Positions 26,929-36,113 of a stretch of 64,000 nt of DNA are shown here, one piece after another. Below the pieces are notes generated by a model. It did not search any database. It saw only the letters and a list, made by a program, of their open reading frames with translations, and had not been told where the DNA came from. Each line of letters starts with the position of its first letter. Positions within the stretch are counted from its first letter, which is position 1. Location of the stretch: contig JAJFTO010000016.1 in the NCBI GenBank assembly GCA_021372865.1, positions 213,079-277,078 of the forward strand, given 5' to 3'. Made by a program: the position numbers and the translations under genes. This DNA is from Porphyromonadaceae bacterium. GTDB lineage: Bacteria; Bacteroidota; Bacteroidia; Bacteroidales; Dysgonomonadaceae.

Positions 26929-27900
26929 ATGAAAAATCTTCTTTTAGGAATTGACATTGGTGGGACCAAATGTGCCGTAATTTACGGATACAACGACGCA
27001 GAAGGTATAAAAATAGTGGATAAGCAGGAATTCCAGACGACAAATGTAAATGACACGATAAACAGCTTGCTTGAAACGACCTCAGCAACGATGCAGAAAC
27101 ACGGTTTAAGTTCGGGCAATATATCGGCCATTGGTATTAGTTGTGGTGGGCCGTTAGATAGTAAAAAAGGAATAATCATGTCACCTCCCAACTTACCTGG
27201 CTGGGACAATATTCCCATTGTAAATTTATTTGAAAAGCGTTTTGGTATAAAAACTGCTGTGCAGAACGATGCAAATGCCTGTGCACTTGCCGAGTGGAAG
27301 CGTGGTGCTGCACGAGGCTACAACAATGTCGTTTTTCTGACTTTTGGTACAGGCATGGGAGCAGGCTTGATTCTTGATGGGAAACTTTATGCCGGAACAA
27401 ATGACAATGCCGGTGAAATTGGCCATGTCCGGTTGGAAAAAACAGGACCAGTGGGTTATGGAAAGGCAGGTTCTTTTGAAGGGTTTTGCAGTGGAAGCGG
27501 GATTGCTCAATTGGCACGTATCAAAGTAATGGAAAAGTTACAGATGGGTGAATCGGTATCATTCTGCAAAAACAGAGACGCATTACAGAGCATCACGGCA
27601 AAAGTTGTGGCCGATGCAGCCAGGGAAGGCGATCCTCTGGCCAGGGAAATATATGAAGAATCCGCTTACTATCTTGGAAAGGCTTTGTCGATACTGATTG
27701 ATGTGTTGAATCCTGAGATCATTGTGATTGGAAGTATCTATTGTCGTGCACAAAAACTGATGGAACCGGTGATGAATGAAACGATAGACTATGAGTCGAT
27801 CATCCAATCCCGTAGCGTTTGTAAGATAGTCCCAGCTGAATTGGGCGAAAATATTGGTGATTATGCTGCATTGTCAGTAGCGCTCAATGCCATTGTTTAA
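26929..27900 (+). CDS. ROK family sugar kinase
   Basis: 323 residues with ROK signatures: phosphate 1 loop LLGIDIGGTKCAVIYGY, GISCGGPLDSKKG, catalytic region VQNDANACALAEWKRGAARG with LTFGTGMGAGLILDG, and GTNDNAGEIGHVRL. The usual ROK zinc motif CxCGxxGCxE is missing; the corresponding stretch reads GYGKAGSFEGFCSGSG, so this belongs to a zinc-less branch. It probably phosphorylates a hexose or amino sugar released by the neighbouring GH2 and sulfatases. It is followed after 23 bases by the SIS isomerase gene, so the two probably act in sequence. Confidence 0.85.
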   Translation: MKNLLLGIDIGGTKCAVIYGYNDAEGIKIVDKQEFQTTNVNDTINSLLETTSATMQKHGLSSGNISAIGISCGGPLDSKKGIIMSPPNLPGWDNIPIVNLFEKRFGIKTAVQNDANACALAEWKRGAARGYNNVVFLTFGTGMGAGLILDGKLYAGTNDNAGEIGHVRLEKTGPVGYGKAGSFEGFCSGSGIAQLARIKVMEKLQMGESVSFCKNRDALQSITAKVVADAAREGDPLAREIYEESAYYLGKALSILIDVLNPEIIVIGSIYCRAQKLMEPVMNETIDYESIIQSRSVCKIVPAELGENIGDYAALSVALNAIV

Positions 27901-27923
27901 TTCAAAAAAAAATTGAACGACCG

Positions 27924-28517
27924 ATGAAAGAACTTATTAAAAACAGTTTTGAAGAAGCCCTGCGGACAATGGAGAGATTTATTTCTGATCCGGTCACTGC
28001 AGAAAGTGTGGAGAAGGCCGCTCATCTTATAAGTGAAGCCCTGCAAAAGGGAAACAAAATAATGACATGTGGCAATGGTGGTTCTCTTTGCGACGCGACT
28101 CATTTTGCAGAAGAACTCACGGGACGATTTCGTCACAACCGAAACCCGCTGCCTGCCATAGCCATGAATGATCCGGCACATATTACCTGTGTTGCAAACG
28201 ATTATACTTATAATGATGTCTTTTCGAAATATGTGGAAGCCTTGGGAAACGAAAATGACATTCTTATAGGATTCAGCACAAGTGGCAACTCGGAAAATAT
28301 TGTCCGGGCAGCCATCAAAGCGCGAGAAAAAGGTTTGAAAGTAATAGGGATGACCCGTAAGGGTAACAACAAACTTTCGGGCCTTTCGGATGTCCTCATA
28401 TCCGTTGAACACGACGGATTCTCAGACAGAATACAAGAGATGCATATTCTTGCCGTTCATGTCATTATTGAACGTGTAGAACAAATTTTGGAAATTCATA
28501 AATCAGTTGAAAGCTGA
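27924..28517 (+). CDS. SIS-domain isomerase, GmhA-like
   Basis: 197 residues with the phosphosugar isomerase fold: IMTCGNGGSLCDATHFAEELTG in the N-terminal half, DILIGFSTSGNSENIVRAAI as the SIS phosphate-binding serines, and a C-terminal VHVIIERVEQIL. It resembles sedoheptulose-7-phosphate isomerase (GmhA) in length and motifs. Because it is wedged between a ROK kinase and a GH2 enzyme, and not with heptose genes, a catabolic phosphosugar substrate is possible. I therefore do not assign gmhA. Confidence 0.8.
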   Translation: MKELIKNSFEEALRTMERFISDPVTAESVEKAAHLISEALQKGNKIMTCGNGGSLCDATHFAEELTGRFRHNRNPLPAIAMNDPAHITCVANDYTYNDVFSKYVEALGNENDILIGFSTSGNSENIVRAAIKAREKGLKVIGMTRKGNNKLSGLSDVLISVEHDGFSDRIQEMHILAVHVIIERVEQILEIHKSVES

Positions 28518-28534
28518 TCAAAATATTTGATTTC

Positions 28535-30934
28535 ATGGGAAAAAGTCTTTTCAGGGTATTTTTGGTATTTAACCTGTTTTTTATACTCAACCAATCTGTC
28601 AGTGGGAACCCGGTGAGTTTGAATGGTCAATGGATGTTACATTTCTGGCCACAACCGGAAACTCCGGTTACCACGCCTCAATTGATGCGTAGCGTGAACT
28701 ACAAAACAATTCCCGCCTCTGTTCCCGGAAATGTTGAATTGGATTTACAAAAAGCAGGTTTAATTAAAGATCCGATGATCGGCGGTAATGTTTGGGATAT
28801 GCGTCCCTACGAGGGTTACCAATGGTGTTTTGAACGTAACTTCCCCACACCTGGATACCGTCAGGATCAGAAAGTAATGCTTTGGTTTGGCGGCATTGAT
28901 TGTCTGACTGATATTTGGTTAAATGGAACGAAAGTGGGTTCCACGGAGAATATGCTCATCGAATACTCTTTTGATGTGACCGATCTGCTTGAAAAAGACA
29001 AAGAAAACCTGCTTCAGGTGATTATACGTTCTGCGGTTATAGAAGCACAAAATTATAGGGTAAGCCCGCTGGAAATCAAGGGCGGAGACGCGAATATCGA
29101 ATCGCTTCACATCCGTAAAGCACCGCACATGTATGGTTGGGATATCATGCCGCGACTGGTAAGTGCCGGCTTGTGGCGTGACGTAGAATTACGTCTTGCA
29201 GATCCCGTCCGGATTACAGATGTTTTCTGGATGACTACAAAGACGAATGTCGAAAAACGCAGCGCCGACATGATTGTAGATTACCAGTTGAAAATACCTT
29301 TCGATCAGCTGAGCAAACTTCATGCGATACTTACCCTGAAAAAAAATGGGAAAGAAGTATTGTCAAGATCGGAGAGGGTGCTCACCTTTGCTTCCCGGTT
29401 CAGATTTACGATCAACAATGCCGATTTGTGGTGGCCTCGTGGATATGGCGACCCGGCATTGTACGAAGGAGAACTGTCGATTGTGGATGAAAAGGGGAAC
29501 ATGCTGGCCTCCGACAAAAGAAACATCGGCCTACGCACGGTTAAATTAAATTCTACTGAACTGACTACCCCGGAAAAACCGGGAGAGTTTTGTTTCATTG
29601 TCAACGGCGAGAAGATCTTTATCAAAGGAACCAACTGGGTGCCATTGGATGCCCTGCACAGCCGCGATTCCTCGCATTTGCCGGATGCCATGAAAATGGC
29701 GGTTGATTTGAATTGTAACATGTTGCGTTGCTGGGGAGGAAATGTCTACGAAGACCATGCATTTTATGATCTTTGCGATCAAAACGGTATCATGGTATGG
29801 CAGGACTTTTCGATGGCGTGTACTACGCCTCCGCAGACCGACGATTTTATCAGCAAGATCAAAAAGGAAGTCGAATCTGTCGTGCTTAAACTGCGTAACC
29901 ATCCAAGCCTTTCCCTGTGGGCGGGGAATAACGAAAACGATGCGTCACTTTATTGGCAATTGAGTGATCTTCGTATCAATCCCAACAAAGAAATCATCAG
30001 TCGCAGAGTGATTCCCGAAATTCTTTTCGATCTGGATCCCACACGACCTTATTTGCCAAGTTCGCCCTATTATACACAGGCTTACTATGATGCGGATCAG
30101 CAAGTGAATTTGTTGCCTGAAAGACATTTGTGGGGGCCACGCGGATATTATAAGGCTTCTTTTTATACAGATGTAAATGCACACTTTGTCAGCGAGATTG
30201 GTTACCATGGATGCCCCAACAGAGAAAGTCTGGAAAAGATGTTCGACAAGGATTTTGTCTATCCATGGAAAAAGGGGACATTTGAATGGAACGAGCAATG
30301 GCAGATAAAAGCAGTACGGGGTCATGAATATGCCAACAATCTGGATGGCCGGAATAACCTCATGCTAAATCAAATAAAAGAATTATTTGGTGAAGTGCCT
30401 ACAGATCTGGATCGGTTTATTTTTGCTTCACAGTCGGTTCAGGCCGAAGCAAAGAAGTTTTTCATCGAGTTCTGGCGGTCGGCCAAATTCAAACGAACCG
30501 GTATCTTGTGGTGGAATTTGCGCGACGGATGGCCGATTATTTCAGATGCAATCACAGATTATTATGGAGGAAAAAAGCTGGCATATTATTATATCAAACG
30601 GGTTCAGCAGGATGCTTGTGTGATGATTACCGATGCCCATGAAGGCAACCATTCCATTGTAGCCGTGAATGACTCCCGTACAGAAAAACAGGGAACGGTG
30701 TCCGTAAAGGATTTGTCCACGATGAAAGTACTATTTTCAGATCAGTTTGTCATTCCCGTGAATGGTAAAACAATCATCGGTCATATCCCGGAAAATGACA
30801 AGCAATCGATGTGGTTAATTGAATACAAAATCGGGGATGAAAAATTTATCAATCATTATTTGGCAGGAAAAGCACCCTTTAAACTGGAAGACTACGAAAA
30901 ATGGTGTAAACATCTGGCAATTGAACGATATTAG
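28535..30934 (+). CDS. GH2 beta-mannosidase-like glycoside hydrolase
   Basis: 799 residues with a signal peptide (FLVFNLFFILNQSVSG). The GH2 order is clear: jelly-roll NPVSLNGQWMLHFWPQPE, an immunoglobulin-like middle, and a TIM barrel from about residue 340 with GTNWVPLDALHSR, CNMLRCWGGNVYEDHAFYDL and WQDFSMAC. The acid/base Glu lies in LSLWAGNNENDASLYW near residue 466 and the nucleophile Glu in FVSEIGYHGCPN near residue 554. These are beta-mannosidase-type motifs, although related exo-beta-glucosaminidases are similar. It is 18 bases downstream of the SIS gene and is flanked by sulfatases, suggesting that desulfation and exo-cleavage act on one glycan. Confidence 0.88.
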   Translation: MGKSLFRVFLVFNLFFILNQSVSGNPVSLNGQWMLHFWPQPETPVTTPQLMRSVNYKTIPASVPGNVELDLQKAGLIKDPMIGGNVWDMRPYEGYQWCFERNFPTPGYRQDQKVMLWFGGIDCLTDIWLNGTKVGSTENMLIEYSFDVTDLLEKDKENLLQVIIRSAVIEAQNYRVSPLEIKGGDANIESLHIRKAPHMYGWDIMPRLVSAGLWRDVELRLADPVRITDVFWMTTKTNVEKRSADMIVDYQLKIPFDQLSKLHAILTLKKNGKEVLSRSERVLTFASRFRFTINNADLWWPRGYGDPALYEGELSIVDEKGNMLASDKRNIGLRTVKLNSTELTTPEKPGEFCFIVNGEKIFIKGTNWVPLDALHSRDSSHLPDAMKMAVDLNCNMLRCWGGNVYEDHAFYDLCDQNGIMVWQDFSMACTTPPQTDDFISKIKKEVESVVLKLRNHPSLSLWAGNNENDASLYWQLSDLRINPNKEIISRRVIPEILFDLDPTRPYLPSSPYYTQAYYDADQQVNLLPERHLWGPRGYYKASFYTDVNAHFVSEIGYHGCPNRESLEKMFDKDFVYPWKKGTFEWNEQWQIKAVRGHEYANNLDGRNNLMLNQIKELFGEVPTDLDRFIFASQSVQAEAKKFFIEFWRSAKFKRTGILWWNLRDGWPIISDAITDYYGGKKLAYYYIKRVQQDACVMITDAHEGNHSIVAVNDSRTEKQGTVSVKDLSTMKVLFSDQFVIPVNGKTIIGHIPENDKQSMWLIEYKIGDEKFINHYLAGKAPFKLEDYEKWCKHLAIERY

Positions 30935-30990
30935 ATTCAATCTATATCCGATTGATAATCAACAATAATCACAAATTAAATAGTTCCAAC

Positions 30991-32415
30991 ATGCTCAAAA
31001 AAAAGTATATCACCCTATTGATGCTATTCCCCACACTCTTTTTTTCCAGGCTACAATCACAAAGTAAGACGGAAAAGCCAAATGTACTCTTCATTGCCGT
31101 GGATGATTTGAATGACTGGGTGGGTTATCTTGGAGGGCATCCGGATGCCCGAACGCCAAACTTGGATCGATTGGCTGGAAAAGGGGTTGCTTTTAGCAAA
31201 GCATATTGTGCTGCGCCCAGCAGCAACCCATCTCGTGCTTCCCTGATGACAGGAATTTTGCCCTCTTCTTCAGGGGTGTATGGCAATTCTCAACCTTTTA
31301 GAAAAAGTAAGATATTAAAGAATGCCATTACCATTCCTCAATATTTTATGAACAATGGATATGTGGCGATGGGAAGTGGCAAAATTTATCATGATCCCAT
31401 TCCCGATCCTGAATCCTGGAATTATTACTGGCCTGCTTTAAATTTACAATTGCCTGTCGATCCCACACCTCCAAAGGAACTTCTCCCATTAAACGGTATA
31501 CCAAAAACTGAATGGTTTGATTGGGGGCCTATGAATGTCAATAATGAGGAAATGGGTGATTGGCAGGTTGCAGACTGGGTCATAGGACAACTTCAACAAA
31601 GACACGAGAAACCCTTTTTTCTTGCCTGTGGCCTTTTCCGTCCCCATCTTCCCTGGTTTGTACCGAAAGAATTTTTCGATTTATTCCCGGAAGACAAGTT
31701 GACCTTACCGACGATCAATGAAAATGATCTGGATGATATCCCTGAAATTGGAAAAAAGATTGCCAGTCCCAATGGAGATCATGCCAAAGTCATCAAATAC
31801 AATCAATACCGCAAAGCCGTGCAGGGTTACCTGGCAAGTATTGCATTCATGGATGCTACCTTAGGCAGGGTGTTGGACGCCTTTGAAAACAGTCGGTATA
31901 AAAATAACACCATCCTGATATTATGGTCTGATCATGGATGGCACCTCGGTGAAAAACTCCATTGGAGAAAATTTTCGCTTTGGGAAGAAGCCACGCGCAA
32001 TAATCTGATCATTATCGTACCAGGACTCACTAAACCCAATACAGTTTGTGAACAGCCTGTGAGCCTCATCGACATTTATCCTACGCTTCTGGAATTATGC
32101 AATCTCCCATCAAAGAAAGAGCTGCAAGGTAAAAGCCTGGTGCCGTTACTAAAAAACGCACAATTGGAATGGGACCGACCGGTTCTGACTACACATGGTT
32201 TCAGGAACCATGCTTTGCGAACCAGCCGATGGCGTTACATTCAATATTCTGATGGATCGGAAGAATTGTATGATCATTCTGTCGATACACTGGAATGGAA
32301 CAATCTGGCCAATAAAAAGAAGTATAGCAAGGTCATTGAGGATTTTAGAAGGTGTTTGCCACAGGAGAATGAATCACCTTCTGCATCGGAAAAATTTGAC
32401 CCCTTTTATCATTAA
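30991..32415 (+). CDS. Sulfatase, iduronate-2-sulfatase-like (Ser-type)
   Basis: 474 residues from the ATG at 30991; the open frame upstream has only a TTG start and is not needed. Signal peptide LLMLFPTLFFSRLQSQ. The core reads VLFIAVDDLNDWVGYLGGHPDARTP, the form typical of iduronate-2-sulfatase and choline-sulfatase relatives, then the motif SNPSR at residues 78-82. LACGLFRPHLPWFVP and ILWSDHGWHLGEKLHW are also IDS-like. It needs conversion of Ser78 to formylglycine. Located 56 bases after the GH2 gene, it is probably in the same transcript. Confidence 0.9.
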   Translation: MLKKKYITLLMLFPTLFFSRLQSQSKTEKPNVLFIAVDDLNDWVGYLGGHPDARTPNLDRLAGKGVAFSKAYCAAPSSNPSRASLMTGILPSSSGVYGNSQPFRKSKILKNAITIPQYFMNNGYVAMGSGKIYHDPIPDPESWNYYWPALNLQLPVDPTPPKELLPLNGIPKTEWFDWGPMNVNNEEMGDWQVADWVIGQLQQRHEKPFFLACGLFRPHLPWFVPKEFFDLFPEDKLTLPTINENDLDDIPEIGKKIASPNGDHAKVIKYNQYRKAVQGYLASIAFMDATLGRVLDAFENSRYKNNTILILWSDHGWHLGEKLHWRKFSLWEEATRNNLIIIVPGLTKPNTVCEQPVSLIDIYPTLLELCNLPSKKELQGKSLVPLLKNAQLEWDRPVLTTHGFRNHALRTSRWRYIQYSDGSEELYDHSVDTLEWNNLANKKKYSKVIEDFRRCLPQENESPSASEKFDPFYH

Positions 32416-32444
32416 GTATCATTCACATAAATAGATTACAGAAT

Positions 32445-33929
32445 ATGAATGACCATTTTATAAAAATAGTCACCGTGCTGACTGCTGAGGCTGTTTTATT
32501 CCCCTGTAAATCGCAACAGAAAGAATCGGGCCGCCCCCCGCAGCCTAACATAATATTAATCGTCTCGGACGATATGGGTTGGAGAGATCTGGGATGTTAT
32601 GGGAATCCGATTCATGAAACACCCAATATTGATAAACTGGCAGGAGAGTCGGTCCGATTTACCAATGCATATGCGGCCGCTCCGGTAAGTACTCCTACAC
32701 GTGCATCCATGCAGACGGGAAAATATCCTGCTAGACTGCATATGACTGTATGGAGCGAATATGCCACTGGCACAGAACCCGGTGAAATTCCTGATCGCCA
32801 AAAACTTATTCCTGGAGTTTCATTTCCTGATCTTCCATTGGAAGAACACACCATTGCAGAATTATTGAAATCAAAGAATTACAACACGATTCACATTGGA
32901 AAATGGCACTTGGGAGAATCGATGTTTTATCCTGAAAACCAGGGGTACGATGTGAATATTGGCGGCGGCTCATGGGGATGTCCTGCAAATTTCTTTTACC
33001 CTTATACGGGTGTCTTTGGTAAATCATCAGTGAGATACATACCGGGGTTAAGCCGTTCGGGTATTGATGACGGGAGTTATTTTAAGGACCGGAAAGGAGA
33101 ATATCTTACCGATCGTCTGACAGATGAAGCCATCCGCATCATGAAGGATGCAGTCCGGACCGATGCTCCATTTTTCTTAAACATGTGTTATTATGCCGTA
33201 CACACACCCATTGAAGCGCCGGATAGTCTTGTAAAATATTATAAAGACAAGATATCAAATTCAAATCAAAAAAGCAACGCAACCTATGCTGCAATGGTAC
33301 ATAAAGTGGATGAGAACGTGGGAAGGATTCTTAAAGCTGTCCATGATCTGGGCGTAAGCAATCATACGATCATCATATTCACCTCTGATAACGGCGGATT
33401 TATTAATAAATATGAGGGTATGAAGGTGGCAGATAATTCTCCGTTACGATCAGGAAAAGGTTCTCTTTATGAGGGCGGAATCCGTGTACCTCTCATTATC
33501 AAATTTCCCGGAGTATCTCCGCGAGGGGCCATCAGCGATACCCCTGTGATCACAAACGATTTTTATACGACCCTCAGTGAAGCTGCAGGAATTGATACGG
33601 ATACATTAAAAACAGACGGAATCAGCATTTTACCAATTATTCAAAATCCCAAAGCAGAGTCGGACAGAGAATACTTATATTGGCATTATCCTCATTACTA
33701 TACAACAACCACTCCGGTATCGGCGATAAGATATAAAGAGTGGAAACTGCTAAAGTACTATGAAGACAATAGCATTGAACTCTATAATCTGAAAGATGAT
33801 ATGAGCGAAAAGATAAATTTGGCAAAAGAAAATCCCGAACTGACTGAAAAATTATTGAACAAACTGGCAGAATGGCTTCAGGAAACCAAAGCTTCATCGC
33901 CTTCTCCCAACTCCGGGTACAAAAAATAA
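32445..33929 (+). CDS. Sulfatase, arylsulfatase-like lipoprotein (Ser-type)
   Basis: 494 residues. The N-terminus carries a possible lipobox LFPC (Cys21), so it may be membrane-anchored. IILIVSDDMGWRDLGCYGN provides metal ligands, and the maturation motif is STPTR at residues 82-86 (APVSTPTRASMQTGKYPAR). HIGKWHLGE, NMCYYAVHTPIEAP and TSDNGGFINKYEG follow the arylsulfatase-A pattern. The gene starts 29 bases after the previous sulfatase and ends the block. Three sulfatases of different subtypes in one cluster imply a glycan sulfated at more than one position. Confidence 0.9.
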   Translation: MNDHFIKIVTVLTAEAVLFPCKSQQKESGRPPQPNIILIVSDDMGWRDLGCYGNPIHETPNIDKLAGESVRFTNAYAAAPVSTPTRASMQTGKYPARLHMTVWSEYATGTEPGEIPDRQKLIPGVSFPDLPLEEHTIAELLKSKNYNTIHIGKWHLGESMFYPENQGYDVNIGGGSWGCPANFFYPYTGVFGKSSVRYIPGLSRSGIDDGSYFKDRKGEYLTDRLTDEAIRIMKDAVRTDAPFFLNMCYYAVHTPIEAPDSLVKYYKDKISNSNQKSNATYAAMVHKVDENVGRILKAVHDLGVSNHTIIIFTSDNGGFINKYEGMKVADNSPLRSGKGSLYEGGIRVPLIIKFPGVSPRGAISDTPVITNDFYTTLSEAAGIDTDTLKTDGISILPIIQNPKAESDREYLYWHYPHYYTTTTPVSAIRYKEWKLLKYYEDNSIELYNLKDDMSEKINLAKENPELTEKLLNKLAEWLQETKASSPSPNSGYKK

Positions 33930-34027
33930 TTGAATATGATTCCTGGAATATACTTGTTCATTTAGGGCTGCTGAATAGTTAATATATATTGAATTCAGTA
34001 AATTAGTTGATTATAAAATATAATAGT

Positions 34028-35608
34028 ATGCTTGGTGCAATTCTTGGTGATATCGTGGGCAGTACTTACGAATTTGCCAACACAAAAGACTACCATTTCG
34101 ACCTGTTCCCTGAAGGGAGTAATTACACAGACGACAGTATACTGACTGTGGCCGTGGCTGATGCAATCTTAAAGAAAACCGATTATGGAAAATCCATCCG
34201 TGATTGGGCATTGCGTTATCCACATCCAAAAGGAGCCTATGGCGGTTCTTTTTCGCGGTGGTTGTCTTCGGGCAGTACAAAACCTTATGGTAGTTACGGA
34301 AATGGCTCGGCCATGAGGGTGTGCGCGGTAGGCTGGCTGTTTGATTCCGAACAAACCGTGCTGGATGAGGCGCGCAGAAGTGCTGAATGTACACACAACC
34401 ATCCCGAAGGAATTAAAGGGGCACAGGCAGCAGCGATTGCTGTTTTCTTTGCCCGCAAAGGAAAAGATAAAACGTATATAAAGGATTACATTTCAAACAA
34501 TTTCGGATATCTGTTCAACAGATCAACCGATGAGCTTAACAAGACCTATACGTTTAATGAAACTTGTCAGGGTACAGTTCCTGAGGCCCTGACCTGCTTT
34601 TTTGAAAGTAAATCGTTTGAAGATGCTATCCGCAAAGCTATTTATATAGGGGGTGACAGTGACACAATTGGAGCCATCACAGGAGGTGTTGCCGAAGCAT
34701 TTTACGGCATACCGGACAAACTGGCCGGCAAAGCCCGTACCTTCCTGCCGGACGACATGATTTCTGTACTGAAAGAATTTGAAAACAGAATCAATATCCA
34801 GGCTTTAGACGTCAGTTCAGAAACAAAGTATTTGAGGAAACGCTATTTGGCTTTAAAGAAGGAATTTTCGGAACTCTTCTTACAAAGGCAGAATTTGCAA
34901 TTGCACGAACAACCTTTGTTAACTGCTTTATATTTACAAAAAGTAGGATACAAACTTTACGAAACATATTCACTCGAAGTTGAATTGTCTCAATTAAAAT
35001 TTAAGATCGCACTGATGCAATCTTACGTGAACCGGAATGAAAAACCCGATATGAACAAGGTGAACCAGGAAATTAAATCCCGGTTTGCGGAATATCGTCA
35101 AAAAATAGAAACGGAAGCGAAGCAACTGGCTGCAGCGCGTGAATTCTTAAACGGAACATTCCTCTCAGCAGAAGAGGTGAAAAAAATAAAAGAGATATAT
35201 TACATAATTGTAAAGCGTTTACACCCTGACATCAATCCAGATTTACCGGAAAACATGAAGGATCTTTTTGTAAAAGCAGAAACCGCCTATGAATTGAGCG
35301 ACTTATCTACATTACAGGAAATTTTGCTCTTACTCGAAATAAAAAAAACAGAAATGGTCACGCTTCTACCCGGCTTGAAAGAAAAGGTGAGTCGACTGGA
35401 AGAAAACAATAAAACGCTAAGTAGCCAGATTGAACGGTTAACTAATGAATTCCCTTTTACTTACAAGGAAAAGCTTAATGACGAGAAATGGATAAAGGGT
35501 GAATGTGATACTTTGAACACAACGATTGAGCACTTGAAGAAGGAAATTGAAAAATTGAAGAACTACATAACGCTTTTGGATGAATGGAAACCGGAATTGC
35601 AAAATTAA
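34028..35608 (+). CDS. ADP-ribosylglycohydrolase fused to coiled coil and J-domain-like region
   Basis: 526 residues from the ATG at 34028 (MLGAILGDIVGSTYEF, the family N-terminus). Residues 1-255 are an ADP-ribosylglycohydrolase with both magnesium motifs: T34-D35-D36-S37 and G209-D210-S211-D212-T213 in YIGGDSDTIGAITGG. Residues about 265-380 are helical and charged. Residues 380-430 look like a J-domain helix II-loop-III with H399-P400-D401 in IIVKRLHPDINPD. Residues 440-520 are a coiled coil ending KNYITLLDEWKPELQN. The enzyme should remove ADP-ribose from a target, and the HPD could recruit DnaK or tether a substrate. It overlaps a HIRAN-domain gene by 25 bases. I know of no described system with this pairing. 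Confidence 0.85.
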   Translation: MLGAILGDIVGSTYEFANTKDYHFDLFPEGSNYTDDSILTVAVADAILKKTDYGKSIRDWALRYPHPKGAYGGSFSRWLSSGSTKPYGSYGNGSAMRVCAVGWLFDSEQTVLDEARRSAECTHNHPEGIKGAQAAAIAVFFARKGKDKTYIKDYISNNFGYLFNRSTDELNKTYTFNETCQGTVPEALTCFFESKSFEDAIRKAIYIGGDSDTIGAITGGVAEAFYGIPDKLAGKARTFLPDDMISVLKEFENRINIQALDVSSETKYLRKRYLALKKEFSELFLQRQNLQLHEQPLLTALYLQKVGYKLYETYSLEVELSQLKFKIALMQSYVNRNEKPDMNKVNQEIKSRFAEYRQKIETEAKQLAAAREFLNGTFLSAEEVKKIKEIYYIIVKRLHPDINPDLPENMKDLFVKAETAYELSDLSTLQEILLLLEIKKTEMVTLLPGLKEKVSRLEENNKTLSSQIERLTNEFPFTYKEKLNDEKWIKGECDTLNTTIEHLKKEIEKLKNYITLLDEWKPELQN

Positions 35609-35973
35609 CTCCCGAATTGCTGGCACTCATTGGCACAGGTGGCGTGAAAGCCATCGCACCGTTTACAAGAGAGATATTTTTGCTGGATATCGTTGTATCG
35701 GGGACCTCTTTTTGTAAACAAATCGACATCTTGGAGCCTCAATTAAATCCCGGAACCGTATTAAAAATGATCCGGCACCCTGAAAACGAGTATGACGAAC
35801 TAGCCATAGGTATTTATTTCAGAGAGATGCGAATCGGTTGGGTTCCCCAAGAACTGAATGAGGTAATCTCCCGACTGATGGATGCTGGAAAAGCATTTTT
35901 TTGCCGCATACAATCCTGCAAACGAAAAAATCATTGGTTAAGGCTGGATGCAAAGATTTATATGGTCGAGTAA
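35584..35973 (+). CDS. HIRAN-domain protein
   Basis: 129 residues, beginning 25 bases inside the end of the glycohydrolase-J gene, so the two are translationally linked. From about residue 32 it reads LLDIVVSGTSFCKQID, then LNPGTVLKMIRHPENEYDELAIGIYF and RIGWVPQELNEVISRLMDAG. This is the HIRAN pattern (G-x-x-F/Y...L...R-x-x-x-N/D-x-x-D...A/I-x-V...G-Y/W-x-P), known from Rad5/HLTF where it binds DNA 3' ends. The domain stands alone here with no helicase. It suggests that the upstream hydrolase works at damaged or altered DNA, which is inference. Confidence 0.75.
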   Translation: METGIAKLTPELLALIGTGGVKAIAPFTREIFLLDIVVSGTSFCKQIDILEPQLNPGTVLKMIRHPENEYDELAIGIYFREMRIGWVPQELNEVISRLMDAGKAFFCRIQSCKRKNHWLRLDAKIYMVE

Positions 35974-36063
35974 TGATCGTTGATAATCTTTTACTCGGCA
36001 ACCAAAACTGTTGTATGGAATTATTATAAAGAAGCCGTGAAAAATAACATTTTGCGATAATAT

Positions 36064-36094
36064 TTGCCGATTTGGTTCGATTCTTTTATTTTTG
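36064..36094 (+). promoter_or_regulatory. Promoter for the XRE-cupin / acyl-CoA ligase genes
   Basis: TTG (36064-36066), 20 bases, then TATTTTTG (36087-36094), a full match to the Bacteroidota housekeeping consensus. Predicted start near 36098, 16 bases before the ATG. Confidence 0.75.
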
Positions 36095-36113
36095 CAGCTT
36101 CAATTGAAAGAAC

